Below, in pieces: positions 35,279 to 44,050 of a DNA stretch of 64,000 nt. The translations under genes were made by a program, and so were the position numbers. Position 1 is the first letter of the stretch. Each line of letters opens with the position of its first letter. Source of the stretch: Stutzerimonas stutzeri (GTDB lineage: Bacteria > Pseudomonadota > Gammaproteobacteria > Pseudomonadales > Pseudomonadaceae); assembly GCF_024448895.1 (NCBI RefSeq), contig NZ_JAMOIC010000001.1:310001-374000 (forward strand), in the 5' to 3' direction. Under the pieces are notes generated by a model. That model ran no database searches. It saw nothing but the letters and a program-made list of their open reading frames with translations, and had not been told where the DNA came from.

Positions 35279-36583
35279 TCAGCTTTCGACCGGCTCCGGC
35301 TCGAGTTCAAGAACCGCGAGCAACTCGGGATGCATGATGGTTTGTAGCTGTGGATCGGCGATGAACAGGCCATAAGCGCCGTCCGGGATGCCGCTACTGA
35401 TTCGGTACGGCGTTCCGTCTGCGTCGACCGTAAGCTGCGACAGGTCCAGGTAACGTGCTTCGCACGGCTTCTTGTCCGCATCCCGCAGAACGACCACTTT
35501 GGGCCTTAAGTGCAGTTGCTGATGTTTCTCCAGCACCAGGCCAATCTCACCGGTATGCAACTCCACCAGCGTGCCAACCGGGAACACCCCCAGCCAACGG
35601 ATGAATTCCTGCACCAGCGCTTCGTCGAACTGCTGGCCAGCACTGCTCCGAAGCACATCGTAGGCCGCCTGGATCGGCCGGGCATTGTCATATGAGCGGT
35701 GACTGGTAATCGCGTCGAATGCATCGACGATGGTAATTACCCGGGTGGTAAAGGGTATCTGGTAATCGTCCAGACCCAGCGGGTAGCCCTTGCCGTCCAG
35801 CCGCTCATGGTGACCATGCGCCGCCTGGATTGCTGCTGCAGGGATATCGTCCTGGCCGCAAAGCGCCTGATATCCGAAGGTTGGATGCAGCTTGATATGG
35901 CGAAACTCTTCCTCCGTCAGCTTGCCGGGCTTGTTCAATACAACCGGGTCGATTTTCATCTTGCCTACGTCATGCAGCAGACCGGCGATGCCGAGCGTCT
36001 CAATCTTGTCGTCGGGCAATCCGAGATGAGTACCGAAGCCCATTGCAAGGATGGATACGGAGAGGCAATGAAGGCTTGTATAGAGGTCCTGAGATTTAAG
36101 GCGCGTCAGCCAGAGCATGGCGCTTTCATTGCGCAACATGCTTTCCAGATTTCGCTTGACCAGCGCCTGGCAGGCCTTGGTATCGATGGCGCGCCCCTGC
36201 TGAACGTCCAGCAAAACCTGGTCCAGCACCAGCGTGCTGCTGCGATAGGCTTCGCGAGCTTCCTGCACTTCAAGCGAGAGCGGGATGCGGGTCATCTTTC
36301 GGGTAACACGCAACGGAGTCGCAGACGGCACAATCATCTGGCCTTGGTCGACCAGCACTCGGCGGGTGTCGTCCACGAAGACATAGTCGCAGCGCTCACG
36401 TACCGCCTGGATATGCTCAATCTTGAGCAGCGGAAATCCCTGGAAAAGGAAGTCGGTCTGCCGCCACGGCCGATCCAGCTCGCAGATGTACATCCCGAGT
36501 TGAAGATGGCTGACGTGCAGACGCCGCTTGGTCGCAACCTCGACGACGTCAGGCCGCTTGCGCTTGCTTTTGAATAACTTCAT
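35279..36583 (-). CDS. HD-GYP domain protein (putative cyclic-di-GMP phosphodiesterase)
   Basis: A 434-residue cytoplasmic protein. The N-terminal part is a DUF3391 region (RRLHVSHLQLGMYICELDRPW...). The middle is an HD-GYP domain with LLHDVGKMKIDP and HHERLDGKGYPLGL, the metal and substrate motifs of active cyclic-di-GMP phosphodiesterases. No membrane or REC domain is seen. AGGAAAGG precedes the ATG. It probably lowers cyclic-di-GMP and so affects motility or biofilm. Confidence 0.92.
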   Translation of the reverse strand: MKLFKSKRKRPDVVEVATKRRLHVSHLQLGMYICELDRPWRQTDFLFQGFPLLKIEHIQAVRERCDYVFVDDTRRVLVDQGQMIVPSATPLRVTRKMTRIPLSLEVQEAREAYRSSTLVLDQVLLDVQQGRAIDTKACQALVKRNLESMLRNESAMLWLTRLKSQDLYTSLHCLSVSILAMGFGTHLGLPDDKIETLGIAGLLHDVGKMKIDPVVLNKPGKLTEEEFRHIKLHPTFGYQALCGQDDIPAAAIQAAHGHHERLDGKGYPLGLDDYQIPFTTRVITIVDAFDAITSHRSYDNARPIQAAYDVLRSSAGQQFDEALVQEFIRWLGVFPVGTLVELHTGEIGLVLEKHQQLHLRPKVVVLRDADKKPCEARYLDLSQLTVDADGTPYRISSGIPDGAYGLFIADPQLQTIMHPELLAVLELEPEPVES

Positions 36584-36812
36584 AAAAGCCTTTCCTGGCT
36601 CTTCATATTCACTATGCTCGACTGCGGGACCGCAGGAATCGACGTCAATAGCCCTATGAACCTTAGAGCAACATAAGGTTCACCACCACGGTCATCTTTC
36701 CAGTACCCCGACCGCCGCTTAACCGCATGAAAAAACTAAAAAACTTTTTGCCATCCCGGAGCTGTTCGGCTACATTAGCGCGCCTCGACGGACATCAAAC
36801 CCGTCGAGACCC

Positions 36813-36902
36813 GGTGAGGTGTCCGAGCGGTTGAAGGAGCACGCCTGGAAAGTGTGTATACGAGAAATCGTATCGTGGGTTCGAATCCCACCCTCACCGC
36901 CA
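36813..36902 (+). tRNA. tRNA-Ser (GGA anticodon)
   Basis: A 90-base type II tRNA with acceptor stem GGTGAGG/CCTCACC, discriminator G and encoded CCA. The anticodon GGA is at 36847-36849 in loop CTGGAAA. The long variable arm (TATACGAGAAATCGTA) is diagnostic of serine. The T-arm GTGGGTTCGAATCCCAC is complete. Confidence 0.97.
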
Positions 36903-36911
36903 GATCGAACA

Positions 36912-36942
36912 CAAGGCCCCGTTTATCGGGGCCTTGTCGTTT
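36912..36942 (+). terminator. Rho-independent terminator of tRNA-Ser
   Basis: CAAGGCCCCG and CGGGGCCTTG form a 10-bp stem with a TTTAT loop, followed by TCGTTT, 9 bases after the tRNA. Confidence 0.85.
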
Positions 36943-37477
36943 CTGGCTCAGACGTCACGCTGAGCGTAACTTGCCTGTCGACGCAAGCGCTCACTACCCA
37001 GCTGATATCAGTGTCAACGCATCTGACGGTATCAGTATCCGCCCCACCCGACCCGTCACCTCAGTTGTTTCGATTCGACCCGCAGCGCCCGATTCGAGGG
37101 CACGACGTTTCTAATCGAGCCAACGTAAGCTACCGGGGTTATCTGTTTTTCAACCTTCCTCCAGCTCGGCACTCCTGCACGAACTGCTTGCTGACCAATG
37201 GTTGCCGGCAGTTTCCATCGGGTGTCAGCCTCGCCTTCATCTGAAAAAAACCAGTGCTGCCAACTCCTAAGCGGTGATGGCTTGTAGTGGCCCGGCCGAC
37301 TAAAAAGCACGCAGTCAACGACGCGCTGGTCATCACGATGACTTTGACTCTCGAACATTCTCTCGGCTGGTCTGCATATTGCTTTATTTCAATCAAGCAA
37401 TACTGAACGCCGCTTTTCACCGCCAGCGATTAACGCAGCGCAATTGAACGGCGATAACAATCAACAAGGCCGCCATT
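36943..37477. other. Intergenic region downstream of tRNA-Ser
   Basis: About 535 bases with no supported gene. Long frames here lack ribosome sites and one overlaps the tRNA. A tRNA 3' end followed by an empty stretch could be an old integration scar, but I saw no repeat of the tRNA end. Confidence 0.3.
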
Positions 37478-37573
37478 ATGTTCAAACAAAAAAAGATCAG
37501 ACAGGCCACGATGATTCTTCTGGCTACCACGATAATACTAGTGCTTCCGAACCTGACCCGACTCATCAGTTAA
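37478..37573 (+). CDS. Possible 31-residue single-helix membrane peptide
   Basis: From ATG at 37478 the frame reads a basic start (FKQKKIRQ), a hydrophobic run (ATMILLATTIILVLPNL) and stops at 37571-37573, 7 bases before the rhodanese gene. AAGG is about 11 bases before the ATG. Topology (positive-inside single helix) and spacing suggest a real small protein cotranslated with the rhodanese, but conservation could not be tested. Confidence 0.4.
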   Translation: MFKQKKIRQATMILLATTIILVLPNLTRLIS

Positions 37574-37580
37574 GTTCACC

Positions 37581-37955
37581 ATGAGCAAACGACGTTCAGA
37601 CATCTATCGCTTCACTCCATTATTGCTGGCAATAGCGGTGACAGCGAATGCCGGAGACATCGACCAGCCGGCCGCATTTTCTGCTCTGCAGGAGTCAGAC
37701 AGCGTTCTGATCGATGTGCGTACAGAGCAGGAATTCGCCGAAGGCGCCCTCAGCGGTGCTACTCGGATCGAAACCGGCGAACTTGCTGAGCGAATTGACG
37801 ACATTGCGCCCGACAAGCACGCGCCAATCGTTCTGTACTGTCGCAGCGGTCGTCGATCATCCGCCGCGCAGGATCTGCTCCATGAGTTGGGTTATCAGCG
37901 CGTAATCAATGCCGGCGCTTATGAGGATCTGAAGACCGTCGTGCAGCGGCCCTGA
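37581..37955 (+). CDS. Periplasmic rhodanese-like protein
   Basis: A 124-residue single-domain rhodanese (sulfurtransferase fold) with a signal peptide (RFTPLLLAIAVTANAG). It has LIDVRTEQEFAEGAL and the active-site loop YCRSGRRSS with Cys87. It resembles PspE, a periplasmic thiosulfate sulfurtransferase; the physiological substrate is unknown. It starts 7 bases after the small membrane ORF and is followed by the MscS-type gene on the same strand. Confidence 0.88.
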   Translation: MSKRRSDIYRFTPLLLAIAVTANAGDIDQPAAFSALQESDSVLIDVRTEQEFAEGALSGATRIETGELAERIDDIAPDKHAPIVLYCRSGRRSSAAQDLLHELGYQRVINAGAYEDLKTVVQRP

Positions 37956-38096
37956 TCAGCCAATCAATCCCGTTTCATCATCATTCGGTTCCGCCTTCCC
38001 TTCGCTTATCGCGGGAACTAATGCGCGGCAGTGGCTACTGAAAAAAGGACCCACTGCTTCAGCGCCTGGTCGCGCATGCCCGGAGGAAACGAATTG

Positions 38097-39218
38097 ATGA
38101 ATTGGGAAGTGATGTTGAACGAGGGACTTTGGATCAACATCGCCATAATCACCGGCGTCACCATCGCCAGCTATCTCGTGTTGCAGACCGTCGTGCGCAT
38201 CGTCACAAACCGCTTGCGCAAATTGGCTAAGGGATCCAGAAGCGGCTTCGTCGGCATCGCGGCTGAAATGCTCAGCCGTACCAGTCACATACTCTTGATT
38301 GCGCTGTCGTTGCTGGTCGCCCTGAAGGTCGTGCAGCTGCCGGAACGCTGGGAATCAGCCATGTCCCACGGCTGGTTCATCGCGCTGGCGTTCCAGATCG
38401 CGCTCTGGCTCGATACAGGCGTCCGGCTGTGGATGGAAAGCCTGACCCATGACGGCAAGACCCGTAATCCGGTAACTACCACCATCATCGGCATCATGGT
38501 GCGCATCGTGGTCTGGACCATGATGCTGCTGTCGGTCCTTGCCAACCTCGGCGTCGATATCACCGCCATGGTCGCCAGCCTTGGCGTCGGTGGTATCGCT
38601 ATTGCCCTGGCGGTACAGACATTGCTCAGCGATGTGTTCGCCTCGCTGTCCATCGGCGTGGACAAGCCGTTCGAAATCGGCGACTTCGTCGTTTTCGGTG
38701 AGGTCGCGGGGAACATCGAGCACATCGGCCTGAAGACCACACGCATCCGGGCGCTTAGCGGCGAGCAAATCGTCTGCGCAAACGCCGACCTGCTCAAGCA
38801 GACCCTGCATAACTACAAACGCATGAACACGCGGCGCATCGTCTTCAAGTTCGGCATTACCTACAACACGCCATCAGACAAGGTTCGCGAGGTTGCGGCC
38901 TTGGTGAAACAGATCATCGACGGTGTGGAGAATGCCAAATTCGACCGCGCACACTTCCTCGCATTCGATGACAGCCAGCTGACCTTCGAGGTCGTCTATA
39001 TCATGCAAGTGTCGGACTACAACAAGTACATGGACGCCCAGCAGGAGATCAATCTACAGCTGCTGGATGGCATCCGGGACATGGGATTGCAGTTCGCTTT
39101 CCCCACTCGCAGTGTCGAGTTCATAGGCGGCAGTTTCCCCGAGCTGACCGTTGCCGGTGTCCCTCAGGAAAAGCCCGCCGCAAATCAGGAGGCTGAAAGC
39201 GCCGCGCCCACTGCCTGA
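38097..39218 (+). CDS. MscS-family mechanosensitive ion channel
   Basis: A 373-residue inner-membrane protein with several N-terminal helices and the MscS pore-and-beta domain ([67 protein letters not shown]). It should open on hypo-osmotic stress. The ATG at 38097 has GGAGG 9 bases upstream; an upstream in-frame start at 38031 is rejected. The C-terminus ends in a low-complexity Ala/Glu tail. Confidence 0.9.
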   Translation: MNWEVMLNEGLWINIAIITGVTIASYLVLQTVVRIVTNRLRKLAKGSRSGFVGIAAEMLSRTSHILLIALSLLVALKVVQLPERWESAMSHGWFIALAFQIALWLDTGVRLWMESLTHDGKTRNPVTTTIIGIMVRIVVWTMMLLSVLANLGVDITAMVASLGVGGIAIALAVQTLLSDVFASLSIGVDKPFEIGDFVVFGEVAGNIEHIGLKTTRIRALSGEQIVCANADLLKQTLHNYKRMNTRRIVFKFGITYNTPSDKVREVAALVKQIIDGVENAKFDRAHFLAFDDSQLTFEVVYIMQVSDYNKYMDAQQEINLQLLDGIRDMGLQFAFPTRSVEFIGGSFPELTVAGVPQEKPAANQEAESAAPTA

Positions 39219-39254
39219 GCACTGACGTGGCGGCCTGGCAGCACCGTCACGTCA

Positions 39255-41213
39255 TCACCCCGCAGGCCGCATCTGCTTGTGCGTATCGATCAATTGCGGC
39301 ACGACACCAGGGTCTGCCAGGGTGGAGATGTCTCCAAGCGCATCGAACTCATCGGTCGCGATCTTTCGCAGGATGCGTCGCATGATCTTTCCCGAACGCG
39401 TCTTCGGCAGACCCGGCGCCCACTGAATCACGTCCGGTACAGCGATGGGGCCGATCTCCTTGCGCACCCACTGCTGGAGCTCCTGGCGCAATTGATCGGA
39501 CGGCTCCTCGCCAGCAACCAGCGTGACGTACACATAGATGCCCTGCCCCTTGAGTGGATGCGGAACCCCAACCACCGCCGCCTCGGCCACCTTGCGGTGC
39601 GCGACCATGGCGCTCTCAATCTCCGCGGTGCCCATGCGGTGGCCGGAAACATTGAGCACATCGTCCACCCGGCCGGTAATCCAGTAATAACCGTCCTCGT
39701 CCCGACGCGCGCCGTCACCGGTGAAATACATGCCGCGAAAGGTCTTGAAGTAGGTGTCGACGAAGCGGTCGTGGTCGCGGTAGATACTGCGCATCTGGCC
39801 GGGCCAGGAGTCCAGGATCACCAGATTACCTTCGGTAGTACCTTCGAGCAGGTTGCCTAGGTTATCTACCAGACCCGGCACCACGCCGAAAAACGGCCGC
39901 GTTGCTGAGCCCGGTTTCAGTGCCGTCGCACCCGGTAATGGGCTGATCAGGATGCCGCCTGTCTCGGTCTGCCACCAGGTGTCGACGATTGGGCAATGCG
40001 ACTTACCCACCGTTTCGTAATACCAGTGCCAGGCTTCGGGATTTATCGGCTCGCCGACCGTGCCAAGCAGCCGCAGGCTCGAGCCATCAGCGCCCTCCAT
40101 TGCCGCCGCGCCTTCGGCCATCATCGCGCGGATCGCTGTCGGCGCGGTGTAGAGAATATTCACCTTGTGCTTGTCGACGATCCTGGCGATACGGGTGACA
40201 TCTGGGTGATTGGGCACGCCTTCGTACATCAGCGTGGTGGCACCGTTAGCCAGCGGCCCATAAACAAGGTAGCTGTGCCCGGTGATCCAGCCGACGTCGG
40301 CGGTGCACCAATAAACCTCTCCGGCGCGATAGTCGAACACCCGTTCGTGGGTGAGCGCGGCGTATAGCAGATAGCCGCCGGATGTGTGCATCACGCCTTT
40401 GGGCTTGCCGGTAGAGCCGGACGTATAAAGAATGAACAGGGGCTCTTCGGCGCCCATTTCCTTTGGAGCACAAACATCGCCGGCGACGCGCATCAGATCG
40501 TCGAACCAGATATCACGATGCTGATTCCACTTGATGTCACCGCCCGTGCGCCGCACCACGATGATTTTCTGCACGCACCCCGTCTGTGGGTTCGTCAGCG
40601 CCTCGTCAACGTTAGCCTTCAGCGGGACCGTCTTGCCCCCGCGTAGACCTTCATCGGCCGTGATCACCACCTTGGAGCTGCCATCGATGATCCGACCAGC
40701 CAGCGCTTCGGGCGAAAAGCCCCCAAACACCACCGAATGAATTGCACCGATACGCGCACAGGCAAGCATCGCCACTGCCGCTTCGGGAATCATCGGCATG
40801 TAAATGGTCACCACATCGCCGCGGTGCAGGTCCTGGCCGCGCAGAGCATTGGCGAACTTGCTGACCTGATGATGCAATTCGCGATAGGTGATCAGGCGTT
40901 GCTCGGAGGGATCATCGCCTTCCCAGATGATCGCCACCTCGTCGCCGCGCTTTTCCAGATGGCGGTCCAGGCAATTGGCGGAAACGTTGAGCGTGCCATC
41001 GGCAAACCACTTGATATCGACATGGTGATCATCAAAGGAGGTTTGCTTGACCCGGGTAAACGGCTTGATCCAGTCGATGCGCGCGGCCTGCTCGCGCCAG
41101 AAGCCGTCAGGGTTGACGACCGACTGCTGATACATGGCTTTGTAAGCGGCCTCGTCGGTCAGCGACCGGGCCGCCAATTCCGGATTCACGGGATACAGGG
41201 ACTCAGCGCTCAT
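39255..41213 (-). CDS. acsA: Acetyl-CoA synthetase Acs
   Basis: A 652-residue AMP-forming ligase that activates acetate. It has the P-loop-like [28 protein letters not shown] and Lys609 in RSGKIMRR, the residue that is acetylated to switch off Acs in enteric bacteria. GAGG lies before the ATG at 41213. It converges with the MscS gene and is divergent from the CoA-transferase gene. Confidence 0.97.
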   Translation of the reverse strand: MSAESLYPVNPELAARSLTDEAAYKAMYQQSVVNPDGFWREQAARIDWIKPFTRVKQTSFDDHHVDIKWFADGTLNVSANCLDRHLEKRGDEVAIIWEGDDPSEQRLITYRELHHQVSKFANALRGQDLHRGDVVTIYMPMIPEAAVAMLACARIGAIHSVVFGGFSPEALAGRIIDGSSKVVITADEGLRGGKTVPLKANVDEALTNPQTGCVQKIIVVRRTGGDIKWNQHRDIWFDDLMRVAGDVCAPKEMGAEEPLFILYTSGSTGKPKGVMHTSGGYLLYAALTHERVFDYRAGEVYWCTADVGWITGHSYLVYGPLANGATTLMYEGVPNHPDVTRIARIVDKHKVNILYTAPTAIRAMMAEGAAAMEGADGSSLRLLGTVGEPINPEAWHWYYETVGKSHCPIVDTWWQTETGGILISPLPGATALKPGSATRPFFGVVPGLVDNLGNLLEGTTEGNLVILDSWPGQMRSIYRDHDRFVDTYFKTFRGMYFTGDGARRDEDGYYWITGRVDDVLNVSGHRMGTAEIESAMVAHRKVAEAAVVGVPHPLKGQGIYVYVTLVAGEEPSDQLRQELQQWVRKEIGPIAVPDVIQWAPGLPKTRSGKIMRRILRKIATDEFDALGDISTLADPGVVPQLIDTHKQMRPAG

Positions 41214-41604
41214 GGCAGTACCTCACTCGTTGGTCTCGTTATTTTTCCAATAACCCCTGTCCTACAGGCGAACCATACGAATCCAAACCAAGCGCCTGGC
41301 AGACTTCATTCTTCGAGCTACGCGGGGCCGCAGTGTTCCGGCGGATGGGCCATCCGGCACTTCAACAGCATAGACCGTACAGCGAATCTGTACTCGCGCC
41401 CGGCAGGGGGCAGAGCGATCGGGCGAACGCCAGCCGCGACGGACAGAACGAAAAGCGCCTGTGCCATTGCAGCGCAAGCGCAACGAACATTGAAAGGACA
41501 GTCAGCCGCAGCGCCGCGCCTGCGTCGTGAATGGATGAGCATTGCTTGGCGCCCTCCCCCTCGGTCATCCTGCGCACATCAATCGACTCGGCACAGGTGT
41601 TGCG

Positions 41605-42807
41605 ATGAGCGAACAGAGTGGAAGCAGCTTGCCGCTTCATGGTCTCAAGGTCATCGAAATGGGGCAGCTGATCGCTGGTCCCTTCGCCAGCAAGATGCTA
41701 GGCGAGTTCGGTGCCGAGGTGATCAAGATCGAGCCCCCTGGAGTAGGCGACCCGCTGCGGAAATGGCGCAAGTTAAAGGACGGCACCTCGCTCTGGTGGC
41801 ACGTGCAGTCGCGCAACAAACAGTCCGTCACGATTGATTTGAAAGCTGCCGAAGGCCAGCAGATCGTTCGTCAGCTAGTGGCCGAAGCCGATGTTCTGGT
41901 AGAAAACTTTCGCCCCGGCACGCTCGAAAGCTGGAGTTTGGGGTGGGACGAACTTTCACAACTCAATCCGCGCCTGATCATGCTGCGCTTCTCAGGCTAT
42001 GGCCAGACAGGCCCCTACCGCGACCTGCCGGGGTTCGGTGTGATCGGCGAGGCCATGGGCGGGTTGCGACACCTGTCCGGTTATCCGGGCCAGCCACCGG
42101 TACGGGTTGGCGTGAGCATTGGTGACTCGCTGTCGTCGCTGTATGGAGTAATCGGGGTGCTGCTTGCTCTGCAGGAGCGCAATCGCAGCGGCAAAGGGCA
42201 GGAAATCGATGTCGCGTTGTACGAGTCGGTGTTCGCCATGATGGAAAGTCTGGTGCCTGAATACGATGCCTTCGGTTACGTCCGTGAGCCTGCCGGTAGC
42301 GCACTGCCCGGTATCACGCCCTCCAACTCATACCTGTGCAGTGATGGCGCCTACGTGCTGATCGCCGGCAACGGCGACAGCATCTACAAGCGCCTGATGA
42401 CGCTGATGGCGCGCCAAGACCTCGCCGACGATCCACGTTTCGCCCATAACGATGGCCGCGCCCAGCATGCCGAATTGATCGACGCCGCCATTGGCGAGTG
42501 GACACGGAAACACAGTCGAGACGAGGTTATCGAAGCACTCAAAGCAGCGCGCGTCCCGGCCGGCTATCCCTACACCGCTGCCGACATCGTCAAGGACCCG
42601 CACTATCTGGCGCGAGAGATGATCGAGCAGGTACAGACCTTCGCCGGTCCACTGAAGGTGCCAGGTGTGCTGCCAAAGCTCAGCCGCACCCCCGGCCGCA
42701 TCGGCACCGGCGGCCCGCAACTGGGCGAACACACCGACGATCTGCTGGCAGGACTTGGGCTAAGTGAAAAACAAGTTCAGGGGCTGCGCAAGCGGGGAAT
42801 CATTTAA
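41605..42807 (+). CDS. CaiB/BaiF (class III) CoA-transferase family protein
   Basis: A 400-residue class III CoA-transferase. LKVIEMGQLIAGPFASKMLGEFGAEVIKIEPP opens the protein; Asp174 in SIGDSLSSLYGVIG aligns with the nucleophilic Asp169 of formyl-CoA transferase. It moves CoA between carboxylic acids; the substrates are unknown. AGGTG is 8 bases before the ATG at 41605. Repeat elements begin 13 bases after its stop. Confidence 0.9.
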   Translation: MSEQSGSSLPLHGLKVIEMGQLIAGPFASKMLGEFGAEVIKIEPPGVGDPLRKWRKLKDGTSLWWHVQSRNKQSVTIDLKAAEGQQIVRQLVAEADVLVENFRPGTLESWSLGWDELSQLNPRLIMLRFSGYGQTGPYRDLPGFGVIGEAMGGLRHLSGYPGQPPVRVGVSIGDSLSSLYGVIGVLLALQERNRSGKGQEIDVALYESVFAMMESLVPEYDAFGYVREPAGSALPGITPSNSYLCSDGAYVLIAGNGDSIYKRLMTLMARQDLADDPRFAHNDGRAQHAELIDAAIGEWTRKHSRDEVIEALKAARVPAGYPYTAADIVKDPHYLAREMIEQVQTFAGPLKVPGVLPKLSRTPGRIGTGGPQLGEHTDDLLAGLGLSEKQVQGLRKRGII

Positions 42808-42819
42808 CACGCCGCCCCC

Positions 42820-42969
42820 GTAGGGTGGATGACGCTTTTTTCATCCAACGTGACAGCCTTAAGATTGGCCTGGCCAACGCGCCAACCACCGGCCCTGTTC
42901 ACGGTGGGTGGGTGGCGCGTCATCCACCCTACAGGCGTCCAGCAGACGTAGGGTGGGCTTCAGCCCACC
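42820..42969. repeat. REP-like palindromic repeat cluster
   Basis: GTAGGGTGGATGACGC (42820-42835) recurs inverted as GCGTCATCCACCCTAC (42917-42932). A related palindrome GGTGGGCT-TC-AGCCCACC lies at 42952-42969, preceded by GTAG. The arrangement resembles the dispersed palindromic units of pseudomonads. It fills the gap between the CoA-transferase and the HEPN gene. Confidence 0.8.
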
Positions 42970-43072
42970 GCCCTATGTCCGTCACTCCGCAACCTAAGTG
43001 GAAGACCCTCTCTTTAGGCCCTGTCGGCAATGACGTTGTAGCATAGGCCCACTCAAACTTGGGACCCCACAA

Positions 43073-43495
43073 ATGGACAACCCTGACGTGCGCTGGCAGC
43101 AACGCCTAGCCAATTTCCGCAAGGCTCTGCGACAGCTTGATGAAGCTGTTGAGTTAATGGAGCAACGCGAACTATCGAAACTGGAAAAACAAGGCGTCAT
43201 CCAAGGCTTCGAATATTGCTATGAGCTTGGCTGGAACACGCTGAAAGATTTTCTCGTCTGGCAGGGCATCGACGGCATCGTTGGTTCGCGCGACACCATT
43301 CGGGAAGCGTTCAGCAAGGGCTTGATCAGTGACGGCCATGCCTGGATGCAAATGCTCACGGACCGCAACCGTACCTCTCATACATACAACGAGGAAACGG
43401 CGGAGGCGATTCTGATAAATATCCGGTTACAGCACCATCTGCTGCTAAAGGCGCTGGAGCAAATGATGACCAGCCGGGAAGGCCAAACGCTATGA
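43073..43495 (+). CDS. HEPN-type toxin (HepT/HI0074-like) of a HEPN/MNT module
   Basis: A 140-residue helical protein of the HI0074 nucleotidyltransferase-partner family. It carries R98-NRTS-H103-T-Y105, the RX4HXY motif of HepT RNases. In type VII toxin-antitoxin systems such a HEPN toxin is inactivated by adenylylation of the tyrosine by its MNT partner. The stop overlaps the partner's start by 4 bases (ATGA), so translation is coupled. No strong ribosome site precedes this ATG. Toxicity here is inferred. Confidence 0.82.
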   Translation: MDNPDVRWQQRLANFRKALRQLDEAVELMEQRELSKLEKQGVIQGFEYCYELGWNTLKDFLVWQGIDGIVGSRDTIREAFSKGLISDGHAWMQMLTDRNRTSHTYNEETAEAILINIRLQHHLLLKALEQMMTSREGQTL

Positions 43496-43809
43496 GGCTG
43501 GAGCACTCGGGCCTATCCGAAGAGGATGTTCAATCGATCCGAAGTACGCTTCGCCGTTTTCCCAAAATTAGCGAAGCAATCCTCTACGGTTCCCGCGCTA
43601 AAGGAATTTACCGCCCCGGTTCGGATATCGATCTGACCCTGAAGGGCAACGAACTCTCTCACCGAGACCTACTCGATATCGAGTTGGCACTGGATGACCT
43701 GCTCCTGCCATACAAAATTGATTTGTCATTGCATCACCAGCTCGACAACCCGCAGCTCATCGACCACATCAACCGAGTCGGGAAATCGTTGTACAAGGCA
43801 ACGAACTAG
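43492..43809 (+). CDS. MNT-type nucleotidyltransferase antitoxin (MntA/HI0073-like)
   Basis: A 105-residue minimal nucleotidyltransferase with GSRAKG...SDID: Gly33-Ser34, ten residues, then Asp45-Ile-Asp47, the GSX10DXD catalytic motif of MntA antitoxins. It would transfer AMP to the tyrosine next to the HEPN active site of the gene before it. It starts inside the end of that gene. The downstream 240 bases hold an inverted repeat. Confidence 0.85.
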   Translation: MRLEHSGLSEEDVQSIRSTLRRFPKISEAILYGSRAKGIYRPGSDIDLTLKGNELSHRDLLDIELALDDLLLPYKIDLSLHHQLDNPQLIDHINRVGKSLYKATN

Positions 43810-43924
43810 CGCATTAACTTGGCCTTCTGTTCCAATAGTGGCTGCGGAATGCAGAAGCTGTTTGTTGGCGGCACGCCCTCGGGCGAGCTTTGGGACTCCA
43901 CAGTCCATCGCCCCCATTCGAAGC

Positions 43925-43985
43925 GGGGCGGGCCTCCTACAGACGCAACTCAGACCCTAGCACTTTTTTGTAGGAGGCCCGCCCC
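43925..43985. repeat. Inverted repeat with 17-bp arms
   Basis: GGGGCGGGCCTCCTACA (43925-43941) is repeated exactly in inverted orientation as TGTAGGAGGCCCGCCCC (43969-43985) with a 27-base spacer containing TTTTTT. It may be a repeat element or a terminator between the convergent mntA-like and wbpM-like genes. Confidence 0.75.
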
Positions 43986-44050
43986 GGGGCAAAGCTTTCA
44001 GATCTTAAAAAACCATCACCATGCCCAGCTCCCACCAGCCGAAACTGTCG

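Noticed and set aside
36819-37244. 141-codon frame starting inside tRNA-Ser
   Set aside because: It reads through the tRNA and its terminator, so it is not a gene.
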